48,551 nt of DNA from Sulfurimonas sp. SAG-AH-194-C20 (GTDB lineage: Bacteria > Campylobacterota > Campylobacteria > Campylobacterales > Sulfurimonadaceae), in NCBI RefSeq assembly GCF_029215975.1, contig NZ_JAEMVD010000008.1:1-48551 (forward strand), read 5' to 3'. The translations under genes were made by a program, and so were the position numbers. Positions 17,914-24,815 of this stretch are shown in pieces; position 1 is the stretch's first letter, and each line of letters begins with the position of its first letter. Below the pieces are notes generated by a model that saw only the letters and a program-made list of their open reading frames with translations, searched no databases and was not told the DNA's origin.

Positions 17914-18201
17914 ATGAAAACAAAAGAAGCGATAGAAATCGGGTTTGAAAAACTAACTCTTATTCAAAAAATAAATGCTATTGATGTTATCATCGATGAA
18001 AAAATTAGAGAATTTTTACAAGCCGATGATGGAGACTTAGACTTCATCGATGTTAAAGAAACAAATGGACTCACTGATGTTTATATCTCTTATGTAGGTG
18101 CTTGTGGTTCATGTGAAAGTTCTGGTGGAACACTTACTTCTATACAAAGAATCTTAAATGGTCAACTCGAAACAGAAAAAATAAGAGTTTACGCAGTTTA
18201 A
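17914..18201 (+). CDS. NifU C-terminal-domain protein (Fe-S carrier, Nfu type)
   Basis: A 95-residue stand-alone Nfu domain. The diagnostic GACGSCESSGGTL places two cysteines at C64 and C67, which bridge a [4Fe-4S] cluster between two subunits. It would deliver clusters to apoproteins; this genome region encodes several Fe-S enzymes (SdhB, radical SAM protein). The N terminus is an IDEKIREFLQADDGDLDF helix-strand segment normal for the family. A TAAAAT box at 17876-17881 could be its -10, with a short leader. The next gene follows at 18 bases and may be in the same transcript. Confidence 0.9.
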   Translation: MKTKEAIEIGFEKLTLIQKINAIDVIIDEKIREFLQADDGDLDFIDVKETNGLTDVYISYVGACGSCESSGGTLTSIQRILNGQLETEKIRVYAV

Positions 18202-18219
18202 TACATAAAGGTTTAAGGC

Positions 18220-18654
18220 ATGGGTGGTTTTGAAGGTGGTGATGAGGGTGGTTTTTGGGACGAAGATGCAATTGAGCAACTCATAAAGAAACAAGAAAGT
18301 CTTAAAAACCATACAAATAAGCCAAAAAAAATCTCCATTGAGATAAAAGGCTCTGCTTATTTTCTTAGTAGTGATTCGTCTCTAAGCATAGTCCCTACTT
18401 CTTGTGCAAACTTTAGCATAGAAGGATGTGATGATATTCCCCAAGAGTCAAACTCTATCTATAAAATGTACAAAGCACTTCTCTCGCTCACATGTGACTC
18501 AGATATAGAAGAGTTCTTTTATGAGCATAAGGTTGTTGTAAAATGCTACTCACCAACATCAAGTGCTGACAGTTTTCTACTCTTAACAAAAGAACTCTGC
18601 AACTTAGTTCTCAGTGAACGCGAACTCCAAAGTATACAAGAAGATGCTCTTTAA
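18220..18654 (+). CDS. Conserved-looking hypothetical protein
   Basis: A 144-residue soluble protein that I do not recognise. It has a glycine/acid-rich N terminus (MGGFEGGDEGGFWDED), a lysine-rich linker, and an alpha/beta body with a few cysteines (in TSCANF, EGCDD, LTCDSD, VKCYS, KELCNL). No signal peptide or TM. It follows the NifU-domain gene by 18 bases with an AAAGG..AAGG ribosome-binding site, so co-transcription with Fe-S delivery is likely, but no function should be inferred from that alone. It converges on, and overlaps by 4 bases, the next minus-strand gene. Confidence 0.75.
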   Translation: MGGFEGGDEGGFWDEDAIEQLIKKQESLKNHTNKPKKISIEIKGSAYFLSSDSSLSIVPTSCANFSIEGCDDIPQESNSIYKMYKALLSLTCDSDIEEFFYEHKVVVKCYSPTSSADSFLLLTKELCNLVLSERELQSIQEDAL

Positions 18655-19028
18655 AGATCAGGTACCATTTTTTCAAACTCATCTAAAACTTTTTTGAGCT
18701 TATCTCTTTGGCTCAACTCCGATGCACTTGCATATATAGTGTTGCTCTCAACTATAACACCCTTAGAGATAGTTTTCTTTATACTCTTGACATCCCCATA
18801 TGCAAATACATAATCTTCACACTCATAAGTTTCAGAAAACTCTACTATAAGTTCCTCTAAGGATCCTTCATCTATACCATAAGAGCAAATCTGCAATACA
18901 TTCCACATTTTATATTCAAAGTCTTCTAGGTGCATACCTACGTCAGCATAAAGTATCACTATCAAAGGTACAAAGTTTGAAGTTATACCTGCTGGGGTGA
19001 ACTGATAAGAGAATTTTTGTGTTTTCAT
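18651..19028 (-). CDS. Hypothetical protein
   Basis: A 125-residue protein of unknown family. No signal peptide or TM segment is convincing; the middle is acidic (about 70-95) and the C terminus is a charged helix (SQRDKLKKVLDEFEKMV). The start is supported by GAGGA 9-10 bases upstream and by a TATAAT box at 19062-19067 on the minus strand. Its stop overlaps that of the convergent 18220-18654 gene. Codon use looks like that of its neighbours, so I regard it as a real gene without known function. Confidence 0.7.
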   Translation of the reverse strand: MKTQKFSYQFTPAGITSNFVPLIVILYADVGMHLEDFEYKMWNVLQICSYGIDEGSLEELIVEFSETYECEDYVFAYGDVKSIKKTISKGVIVESNTIYASASELSQRDKLKKVLDEFEKMVPDL

Positions 19029-19056
19029 TATCCATATCCTCGTAATAAGTTAAAGT

Positions 19057-19068
19057 GTATAATTATAC
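19057..19068. promoter_or_regulatory. Palindromic GTATAATTATAC (bidirectional -10)
   Basis: The 12-base perfect palindrome contains a TATAAT on each strand: 19058-19063 (plus) and 19062-19067 (minus). The minus copy is well placed for the gene starting at 19028, leaving a leader with a GAGGA site. Confidence 0.5.
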
Positions 19069-19095
19069 CTTTTTCATTGATAAAGTTTAAATCAA

Positions 19096-19127
19096 CTAAC
19101 ACTTTGCTAACACTTTTGTGTGATACT
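19096..19127 (+). promoter_or_regulatory. Tandem CTAACACTTT repeat plus -10 box
   Basis: CTAACACTTT occurs at 19096-19105 and again at 19107-19116, an 11-base period (one helical turn), followed after 5 bases by a GATACT-like -10 (19122-19127) and the gene starting at 19156. Similar paired elements lie directly upstream of -10 boxes at 24751-24780 and 43904-43933. The arrangement resembles OmpR-family response-regulator sites that replace the -35 region. Confidence 0.5.
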
Positions 19128-19155
19128 ACGGCTATCAAAACACAAGGAATACACA

Positions 19156-19581
19156 ATGAAAGCGACAAAAATTATTTTATCACTAGTAGTGATGGGAACA
19201 TTAACTTTAGGTTTTGCACAAACAGATAGTGCAATAAACGAAACACTTACTTCTAACCAAGAGGCTATGCAAAATGCTAAGCCTGAAGATCGTGCAGAAC
19301 TAATGAATCAGTTTAAAGAAAAGATAGCACAAATGTCTCCAGAAGATAAAGCAGCTATGCTAGAACAAATTCAATCAAAAATGCCAACTGGAACTCAAAA
19401 TCAGATGCAAGAACATGCAACTGAGATGCAAATGGAGCATAGCGATGACATGAACAGAGCACAAAATATGAACCAACAACAAGCAGCAAGTCAGTTTGGT
19501 CACGACAATGAAGCAGCAGGTGGCTCTTTTAATAGAGAAAATGTACAAAATGGTGCAGGGACTTGGACAAAAGTCAACTAA
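19156..19581 (+). CDS. Small secreted Met/Gln-rich protein
   Basis: A 141-residue protein with a clear signal peptide (MKATKIILSLVVMGTLTLGFA). The mature part is helical: repeated acidic/amide segments such as DRAELMNQFKEKIAQMSPEDKAAML, then a Met- and Gln-rich C-terminal region with several histidines. This resembles small periplasmic Spy-like or metal-binding proteins, but I cannot name a family. The ATG at 19156 is chosen over an upstream in-frame start at 19120 because AAGGA (19144-19148) sits 7 bases before it and the signal peptide begins there. A tandem regulatory repeat lies upstream and a strong hairpin downstream, so it is a monocistronic, probably stress-regulated gene. Confidence 0.8.
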   Translation: MKATKIILSLVVMGTLTLGFAQTDSAINETLTSNQEAMQNAKPEDRAELMNQFKEKIAQMSPEDKAAMLEQIQSKMPTGTQNQMQEHATEMQMEHSDDMNRAQNMNQQQAASQFGHDNEAAGGSFNRENVQNGAGTWTKVN

Positions 19582-19582
19582 T

Positions 19583-19603
19583 AAGAGAGGTTTTTCCTCT
19601 CTT
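19583..19603 (+). terminator. Rho-independent terminator hairpin
   Basis: AAGAGAGG and CCTCTCTT form a perfect 8-bp stem around a TTTTT loop just after the stop of the 19156 gene, followed by a T/C-rich stretch (CTCCTTTTCT). Confidence 0.7.
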
Positions 19604-19706
19604 CTCCTTTTCTACATATATTTTTTTATTTATCCCCCTATAATTGTAACTATTTATGATATAACTCTACATAATCAATAAATTATTGTTTTTAAAGGAT
19701 ATACAT

Positions 19707-20132
19707 TTGAGTTATACATCATGGTTCAAAGAACATGCACAAAAACACAAGGTCATAGTTACTAAACTCATGGCAGAAAACTACACAAAAACACAAATAA
19801 TAGACTACTTTGATTTTGAAAATATGCTAAACGCAGAGCCTGACTTCTGTCCTCTGTATAAAGACAATAAAAAATGCCACGACATGGAAAAGCTCAACTG
19901 TTACCTCTGTGCCTGTCCAAACTTTCGCTTTGATGATGAGGGCATAAAAAAGGTACAAATAAATACTCAGTACAGCTTTTGTGACATCGAGTCAAAAGAT
20001 GGACGCCAAGGTGTTTATGGAGATAAAATCCACCAAGACTGCTCAAAATGTGGCGTTCCCCATCACCGCTCTTATGTTGAAAAGAACTTTGACCTTGAGT
20101 GGACTAAAGTTATGAAGCAGTGTACACTATAA
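19707..20132 (+). CDS. Cys-rich small-domain protein of the cobamide cluster
   Basis: A 141-residue soluble protein with nine cysteines: C48, C57, C65, C68, C70 (in NCYLCACPNF), C92, C112, C115 (DCSKCG) and C139, plus a HH pair at 119-120. This fits the cysteine-rich small domain (I recall PF04071), a probable metal-binding domain found beside or fused to cobamide-biosynthesis enzymes. The TTG at 19707 is the likely start: AAGGA (19695-19699) lies 7 bases upstream, and an earlier in-frame TTG at 19686 would put the site inside the gene. It begins the block kinase/RHH/cobD/cbiP/cbiB with a 3-base gap to the kinase. Role is probably an Fe-S or zinc accessory to aminopropanol-phosphate synthesis; unproven. 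Confidence 0.75.
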   Translation: MSYTSWFKEHAQKHKVIVTKLMAENYTKTQIIDYFDFENMLNAEPDFCPLYKDNKKCHDMEKLNCYLCACPNFRFDDEGIKKVQINTQYSFCDIESKDGRQGVYGDKIHQDCSKCGVPHHRSYVEKNFDLEWTKVMKQCTL

Positions 20133-20135
20133 TCA

Positions 20136-20915
20136 ATGGGTGTTAAAAGAGCTCTTACACTTTCTCAAGTTAAAACACTTTTTCCCTCTTACACCTTTTC
20201 AAGCCTTATACCAAGTACTAGCGGTGTTATGGACACAACATACATCTCAGATAAGTATGTTATAAAGTTTTATGAACGCGACATAAAAGAGAAAATCTCT
20301 CTTGATGCAATGCTCTTGGAGCATTTATCAGATGGAGGATTAAATGTGCCACAACTTCTTGCCCATACAGATGGATGGTACCTCTATGATAAGCTTAGGG
20401 GTAAAGTTCCTAAAACCATACATCTTTTTCACATTCAAGCACTTGCCCGTTTTATGGCGAGGTTTCATGCCAAAGGGCTTCATTGTAGTGAAGATTTTTT
20501 AAAAAGTTATGCCATAAAAGATACACTTCTAAAGATTAAACGCAGTAACTATCGTTTTTATAAAGAGCTTGAAATTTTGAAAGACTACAAACCTAAGAAT
20601 GATGGTTTTATCCATGGAGACCTCTTTAGAGACAACACTGTTTTTGATGGACAGACAATAGGAGTCTTTGACTTCATAGATGGAGGTAATGGCTCTTATG
20701 TTTTTGACATCGCAGTAGCCCTACTCTCTTTTAACACTTCTAAACGCAAATCCTACATAAGAATTTTTTTAAACACTTATAACCAAACTGCTGCTAAAAA
20801 GATAAGTCAAAAAGAGCTTTTAGATACCATAAAAATTGCCTCCCTTTTTTATGGAATGCTGCGTATTTCTGAACAAAGTGATGTTAAAAGAGCAAAAGAG
20901 TTGATATTTTGGTAA
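20136..20915 (+). CDS. APH-fold small-molecule kinase, candidate L-threonine kinase
   Basis: A 259-residue kinase of the aminoglycoside/choline-kinase fold. It has the ATP-lysine strand VIKFYE (K44), the catalytic loop IHGDLFRDN (H160-N167) and the metal motif DFIDGG (D179, D182). The loop is the one seen in type II homoserine kinase (ThrB2), whose substrate is close to threonine. It lies 3 bases after the Cys-rich gene and upstream of cobD, where threonine-O-phosphate is needed. PduX, the known Salmonella threonine kinase, is a GHMP enzyme and is not seen here. I infer phosphorylation of L-threonine (or serine) for CobD; homoserine kinase remains the main alternative. Short for ThrB2 (about 310). 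Confidence 0.8.
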   Translation: MGVKRALTLSQVKTLFPSYTFSSLIPSTSGVMDTTYISDKYVIKFYERDIKEKISLDAMLLEHLSDGGLNVPQLLAHTDGWYLYDKLRGKVPKTIHLFHIQALARFMARFHAKGLHCSEDFLKSYAIKDTLLKIKRSNYRFYKELEILKDYKPKNDGFIHGDLFRDNTVFDGQTIGVFDFIDGGNGSYVFDIAVALLSFNTSKRKSYIRIFLNTYNQTAAKKISQKELLDTIKIASLFYGMLRISEQSDVKRAKELIFW

Positions 20916-20918
20916 AAT
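20913..20918 (+). promoter_or_regulatory. -10 box 6 bases before the RHH gene (leaderless-type promoter)
   Basis: TAAAAT overlaps the kinase stop codon and ends exactly 6 bases before the ATG at 20925, with no ribosome-binding site in the spacer AACAGC. This would allow a separate leaderless transcript of the RHH gene and the downstream cob genes. Confidence 0.45.
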
Positions 20919-20924
20919 AACAGC

Positions 20925-21131
20925 ATGAATATATCCATAAACCAAGATAATTATGAGAACCTTGAAAACTTTAAAAAGATTCTCAAAAAAGACGAATCAA
21001 GCATAATAAATGAAGCCCTTGAAGTCTACTTTAATGCACAAAACAAAATACTATTAGAAAAAAATCTTGATAACGAAAATGCTATGACAAACTTAGACTT
21101 TGATGAGTTTTGGGATGATGTAGAGATATGA
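20925..21131 (+). CDS. Small ribbon-helix-helix-like protein
   Basis: A 68-residue protein. Residues 2-6 (ISINQ) can form the RHH strand, followed by two helices (about 8-18 and 22-38, DESSIINEALEVYFNAQ), the pattern of CopG-type DNA-binding or antitoxin proteins. The rest is acidic. No toxin gene is adjacent: upstream is the kinase and downstream cobD, which it overlaps by 4 bases (ATGA). It may be an operon regulator or an orphan antitoxin. It has a leaderless-type -10 box of its own. The fold call rests on pattern only. Confidence 0.65.
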   Translation: MNISINQDNYENLENFKKILKKDESSIINEALEVYFNAQNKILLEKNLDNENAMTNLDFDEFWDDVEI

Positions 21132-22129
21132 AACATGGTGCAAACATATATAAATATGCCAAAAGAATTGAGTGTGACCCAGAGGAGATAATAGACTTCT
21201 CTTCAAACATTAATCTCTACCAACCAGATATAAACTTCTCATTCTCAAGTAAAGAAGTAGCACAGTACCCAGATAGTGAGTATAAAGACTTTCGTGAGTT
21301 TTTAGCGCAAAAGTATGCACTTAAAAAGAGTCAAATAGCTCTCTTTGGTGGTGCAACAAGTGCCATCTATGAGCTTTTTGCTTCACTGAAACGAAAAAAT
21401 GTCTTTTTGTATGCACCTCTGTATGGCGAATATGAAAAGGCAGCACTCAAGACAAAAAAGAACATCTATAAAATCAACCGCATAGAAGATGAAACACAGC
21501 CCCCACTTGATGACTCCATAGTAGTTTTTGTCAATCCCTCTACACCAGAAGGCACTTACTATAAAAATATAAAAGAACTTATGACTAAATGGATGGAACT
21601 TGAGTGTACTATCGTGCTTGATGAGAGTTTTTTAGAGTTTGAAGCGCTGGCATCCATGCGTCAAGAGATAAACAACTATAAATGGCTCTATATCATTCAC
21701 TCTTTTTCTAAGTTTTACTCTTGTGCAGGTGTGCGAGTTGGAGCGATTTTTTCACATAAGAAAAACATCCAAAAACTTTCAACCCCACTTTGGCATCTCT
21801 CAAGTCTTGATGTAAACTTTCTCACAAAGCGTTTATCTGATGAGAGTTTTGAGAAAAAAAGTCGAGAACTCCACAAAATACAAAAAGAAGAACTAACAAA
21901 CATACTAACAGAGTCTAAACTCTTTACAGAGATAGTCGAGAGTGATTCTAACTTCATCCTAACATATGCAACTAATGGTGAAGAACTTTGGGGAAAACTT
22001 TTAGAACAAAAAATACTTGTGAGAAAATGTGCAAGTTTTGACTACCTAAACAACAACTGGCTGCGTTTTGCTGTAAAAGATGTAGCATCGCATAATGCAC
22101 TTAAAGAGGCTCTTCTTGCACTCTCTTAG
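21128..22129 (+). CDS. cobD: Threonine-phosphate decarboxylase-like PLP enzyme (CobD)
   Basis: A 333-residue fold-type I PLP enzyme of the CobD/HisC family. CobD decarboxylates L-threonine-O-3-phosphate to (R)-1-amino-2-propanol O-2-phosphate, the linker of the cobamide nucleotide loop. The N-terminal HGANIYKYA..DFSSNIN is typical of CobD; the PLP lysine is K195 in HSFSKFYSCAGVRVG; D165 would contact the pyridine nitrogen. The usual NPNNPTG is NPSTPEG here (136-142), an unusual variant. It overlaps the RHH gene by 4 bases and cbiP by 14. A relative in Sulfurospirillum handles serine phosphate to make nor-cobamides, so linker choice is open. Confidence 0.85.
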   Translation: MKHGANIYKYAKRIECDPEEIIDFSSNINLYQPDINFSFSSKEVAQYPDSEYKDFREFLAQKYALKKSQIALFGGATSAIYELFASLKRKNVFLYAPLYGEYEKAALKTKKNIYKINRIEDETQPPLDDSIVVFVNPSTPEGTYYKNIKELMTKWMELECTIVLDESFLEFEALASMRQEINNYKWLYIIHSFSKFYSCAGVRVGAIFSHKKNIQKLSTPLWHLSSLDVNFLTKRLSDESFEKKSRELHKIQKEELTNILTESKLFTEIVESDSNFILTYATNGEELWGKLLEQKILVRKCASFDYLNNNWLRFAVKDVASHNALKEALLALS

Positions 22130-23504
22130 TATCTTTGGAACAAGTAGCGATGCAGGGAAATCTACTCTCTCTTTTGCTATCACTTATCTGCTTCATAAAC
22201 GCGGCATAAAAGTAGCTCCATTTAAAGCACAAAATGTCTCAAACAACTCCCAAGTGACTGACCTAGATAGTGGTGAGATAGCTATTCCTCAGTTTTTTGC
22301 GGCTGAGGCTATTGGGCTTAAAACTAGGTCTGCGTTTAACCCCATCCTTTTAAAGTCAGGGGGGAAATCACGGGCGCATATGATTGTCAATGGTAAAAGT
22401 GTTGGTAACACTGATGTTTGGGAGTACTATCGTAACATCAAAAAGCTCCAACCTATCGTTAAGACTGCGTTTACTTCTCTCCAATCTGAGTTTGAGTGCA
22501 TAGTTGCAGAGGGTGCAGGTAGTCCAGTTGAGTTAAACCTAATGAGTAAAGACCTCTCAAACATATATGTAGCAGATGAGTTTAACACTAAAATAATTCT
22601 TGTCGCAGACATACAACGAGGTGGTGTTTTTGCTTCTATATATGGCGTTTATAACTTACTTCCTAACAAACTTTGTAAAAACGTTATAGGTGTTGTTATA
22701 AACAAGTTTCAAGGGGATATGTCTCTCTTTGATGAGGGTGTAAAAATCATCCAAAACGAGTTTAAAATTCCTGTTTTAGGAGTTGTCCCTTTTAAGCCTT
22801 TTAATCTTGGATTTGAAGATTCACAGTCTCTTATGAACTACTCTCAAGATACAAGAAATGCCATCATAACTGTGGGTGTCATCAAACTTCCTCATATCTC
22901 AAACTTTACAGACTTTGAGCCTCTTGTAGTAGATGAAGAGATTGAACTGCGTTTCATCACCTCTGTGAGTGAGATGAGTTCATGTGATCTTATAATACTC
23001 CCTGGAAGTAAACGAGTTATAGATGATTTGTCTTGGCTGAGAGAGAGAGGATTTGAGAAAAAACTTAGCTCTAAAAAAACTCTAGTAGTGGCTATATGTG
23101 GTGGTTACGAGATGATGTTTGAGCAGATACTTGATGATGAAAAAGTAGAGTCTGAGTTCAAGGTTGTGACTGGATTTGGACGACTTAAAGGTGCTGTTAC
23201 CTTTGCACAAGAGAAGATTGTCAAAAAAGGCTCTTACAATATATTTGGCATGATGGTCGATGGGTATGAGATACATAATGGCATCACTAAAAAGCGCTGT
23301 AAAGAGGCAAAAAACCTCTATGGAACTTTCATTCATGGACTCTTTGATAATGATGTTATGAGAGAGTATATCTTTAAGCAGATAAATGAAAACTACAAGG
23401 GCTATAACTTCAAAGAGTACAAGAAAAATGCTATCGCTGAGTTTTCTCAACATATAGATAAACACATAGATATGCAAGTCGTCATAGATGCTTTAAATGA
23501 CTAA
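22116..23504 (+). CDS. cbiP: Cobyric acid synthase
   Basis: A 462-residue glutamine- and ATP-dependent amidotransferase that amidates positions b, d, e and g of adenosylcobyrinic acid a,c-diamide. The N-terminal P-loop-like IFGTSSDAGKST and the C-terminal glutaminase with C328 (VAICGGYEM) and H407 (TFIHGLF) are intact. It is a little shorter than the usual 480-510. The start is TTG at 22116: AAGAGG ends 6 bases before it, and translation from it begins MHSLSIFGTSS as expected, whereas an upstream ATG at 22095 lacks a site. It overlaps cobD by 14 bases and cbiB by 8, so all three are coupled. Confidence 0.93.
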   Translation: MHSLSIFGTSSDAGKSTLSFAITYLLHKRGIKVAPFKAQNVSNNSQVTDLDSGEIAIPQFFAAEAIGLKTRSAFNPILLKSGGKSRAHMIVNGKSVGNTDVWEYYRNIKKLQPIVKTAFTSLQSEFECIVAEGAGSPVELNLMSKDLSNIYVADEFNTKIILVADIQRGGVFASIYGVYNLLPNKLCKNVIGVVINKFQGDMSLFDEGVKIIQNEFKIPVLGVVPFKPFNLGFEDSQSLMNYSQDTRNAIITVGVIKLPHISNFTDFEPLVVDEEIELRFITSVSEMSSCDLIILPGSKRVIDDLSWLRERGFEKKLSSKKTLVVAICGGYEMMFEQILDDEKVESEFKVVTGFGRLKGAVTFAQEKIVKKGSYNIFGMMVDGYEIHNGITKKRCKEAKNLYGTFIHGLFDNDVMREYIFKQINENYKGYNFKEYKKNAIAEFSQHIDKHIDMQVVIDALND

Positions 23505-24339
23505 CATTTTCATAACTGTTTTTGCTTACGTTATAGACAGAGTGTTTGGTGAGTTGACTTTTGTAAAGCACCCTGTGATATTTATTGGGGAGCTTATATC
23601 TTACTTTGAGAGAAGGTTTTATAAAGACAGTATTTTTAGGGGTGTCTTACTTTTAGCGTTTGTACTCTCTACTACTTTAGTGTTTTCATTTTTAAGTGTC
23701 TATCTTCTACATCTACTCCCTACTTTTTTAGACATCATCTTTACTTCACTTATTGCCTCGATGTTTATAGCCCATAATATGCTCAGAGATGCCGTTGCTG
23801 GAGTTACAACAGCAGATGACAAACATCATGCCATATCTATGCTTGTAAGTCGAGATACTAAAGACTTGAGTGAGAGTGATATATATAAGGCTACCATTGA
23901 AACTTACGGAGAAAACCTAAGTGATGGAGTTATCGCACCAACTCTTTTTTTACTACTCTTTGGACTTCCCGGCATAGTTTTTTACAAAACAGTAAACACA
24001 CTTGACTCAATGGTAGGCTATAGAAATGAAAAGTATGAGAACTACGGAAAAGCTTCAGCTATCTTAGATGACATACTAAACTACTTTCCCTCGCGTTTAA
24101 CTGCCCTACTCATCATGTTTTTAGGCAAACAAAAAAATCTTTTTGCCTTTTATGAAGACGGTAAAAAACATGACTCTCCAAACGCAGGGCACCCCATAAC
24201 TGCAATGGCATTAGTCCTCGGTGTTAAACTCGGTGGAGACACTTCCTACTTTGGTAAACTCAAGAAAAAAGCGAGTTTTGGAACGGGGAGAACAACTTTA
24301 ACTACTGATGATGTTCAAAAAGCTCTTAATCTTTTGTAG
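23497..24339 (+). CDS. cbiB: Adenosylcobinamide-phosphate synthase
   Basis: A 280-residue inner-membrane enzyme that joins adenosylcobyric acid to aminopropanol phosphate (or aminopropanol). Family hallmarks are DRVFGELTFVKHPVIFIGELI at the start, a DLSESDIYKATIETYGENLSDGVIAP block, FYKTVNTLDSMVGYRN, and SPNAGHPITAMA near the C terminus, with about four TM segments. Length is near the norm of about 300-320. It overlaps cbiP by 8 bases. Its 3' end overlaps the convergent lipoprotein gene by 14 bases. Confidence 0.94.
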   Translation: MTNIFITVFAYVIDRVFGELTFVKHPVIFIGELISYFERRFYKDSIFRGVLLLAFVLSTTLVFSFLSVYLLHLLPTFLDIIFTSLIASMFIAHNMLRDAVAGVTTADDKHHAISMLVSRDTKDLSESDIYKATIETYGENLSDGVIAPTLFLLLFGLPGIVFYKTVNTLDSMVGYRNEKYENYGKASAILDDILNYFPSRLTALLIMFLGKQKNLFAFYEDGKKHDSPNAGHPITAMALVLGVKLGGDTSYFGKLKKKASFGTGRTTLTTDDVQKALNLL

Positions 24340-24703
24340 ACTTATTTTTAAAACCTAAGTCCCCTTCTATTACAAGACAATTTTTGTTATACATCATCAT
24401 TCCCATTGAAGTTATCTCTACTGTTGTGTTTGTTAATGAGTCGCCCTTTAAGCCTTTTTCTTGACCATTTGCTATCGCATTTTTTATGCCAAGATTTACT
24501 CTATCTTCAGAGTCTCCCCATGGAAACATTAAAAATCTATAACGGCAACTTTCGCCTTTGACTCTTTGTGTTGAAGACAGATCTATCTTCTTATCTTGTT
24601 GGATTTGAACTGGTGCCATAATCATTTTTCCTGAATGCGACATACAACCACTAAAACCTACTACTATTACAAGTGTTGTGACACTTAATCTAATTATATT
24701 CAT
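24326..24703 (-). CDS. Small lipoprotein, possibly TRL-like
   Basis: A 125-residue protein with a lipoprotein signal: MNIIRLSVTTLVIVVGFSGC, lipobox FSGC with C20, then SHSGK. The mature part contains ESCRYRFLMFPWGDSEDRVNLGIKNAIANG and NTTVEITSMGMMMYNKNCLVIEGD, which resembles the TRL-like small lipoprotein pattern (Gly-Asp-Ser before a helix, then a cysteine strand). That resemblance is from memory. It is antisense to and overlaps the cbiB 3' end, and separates cbiB from cobT. GGAG/AGG precede ATG. A tandem CTAACACTT-type promoter element lies upstream, shared with the 19156 and YajQ genes. Confidence 0.75.
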   Translation of the reverse strand: MNIIRLSVTTLVIVVGFSGCMSHSGKMIMAPVQIQQDKKIDLSSTQRVKGESCRYRFLMFPWGDSEDRVNLGIKNAIANGQEKGLKGDSLTNTTVEITSMGMMMYNKNCLVIEGDLGFKNKSTKD

Positions 24704-24750
24704 CCTATCTCCGTTTATCTAATTTATATTTTCTTGCTTAAAATCATATT

Positions 24751-24781
24751 ATTATATATAAGTGTTAGTGAAGTGTAAGCA
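24751..24781 (-). promoter_or_regulatory. -10 box plus tandem CTAACACTT-type element
   Basis: On the minus strand CTTACACTTCACTAACACTT (24760-24780) is followed after 3 bases by TATAAT (24751-24756), upstream of the lipoprotein start at 24703. The two half-sites are 11 bases apart, as in the element at 19096. Confidence 0.5.
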
Positions 24782-24803
24782 CATATATTTCTTCAAATTA
24801 GGA

Positions 24804-24809
24804 TAAAAT
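24804..24809 (+). promoter_or_regulatory. -10 box 6 bases before cobT (leaderless-type promoter)
   Basis: TAAAAT in GGATAAAATACTTTT ends exactly 6 bases before the ATG at 24816; the spacer ACTTTT contains no ribosome-binding site. Confidence 0.6.
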
Positions 24810-24815
24810 ACTTTT

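Noticed and set aside
19582-19706. Cobalamin riboswitch upstream of the cob block
   Set aside because: I looked for the conserved B12-box (GCCACTG-like) here and upstream of 24816 and 39428 and found none; the gaps are also too short.
20128-20133. TATAAT just before the kinase gene as another leaderless promoter
   Set aside because: It ends only 2 bases before the ATG, so transcription would begin inside the gene; the GTG at the right distance is out of frame. Coupling to the upstream gene is the better explanation.
23082-23477. A 131-residue minus-strand open frame
   Set aside because: It is antisense to the glutaminase domain of cbiP, whose catalytic Cys and His are intact.
24721-24815. 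A further small gene between the lipoprotein and cobT
   Set aside because: The gap is AT-rich and contains only promoter elements for the two divergent genes; no open frame with a ribosome-binding site fits.
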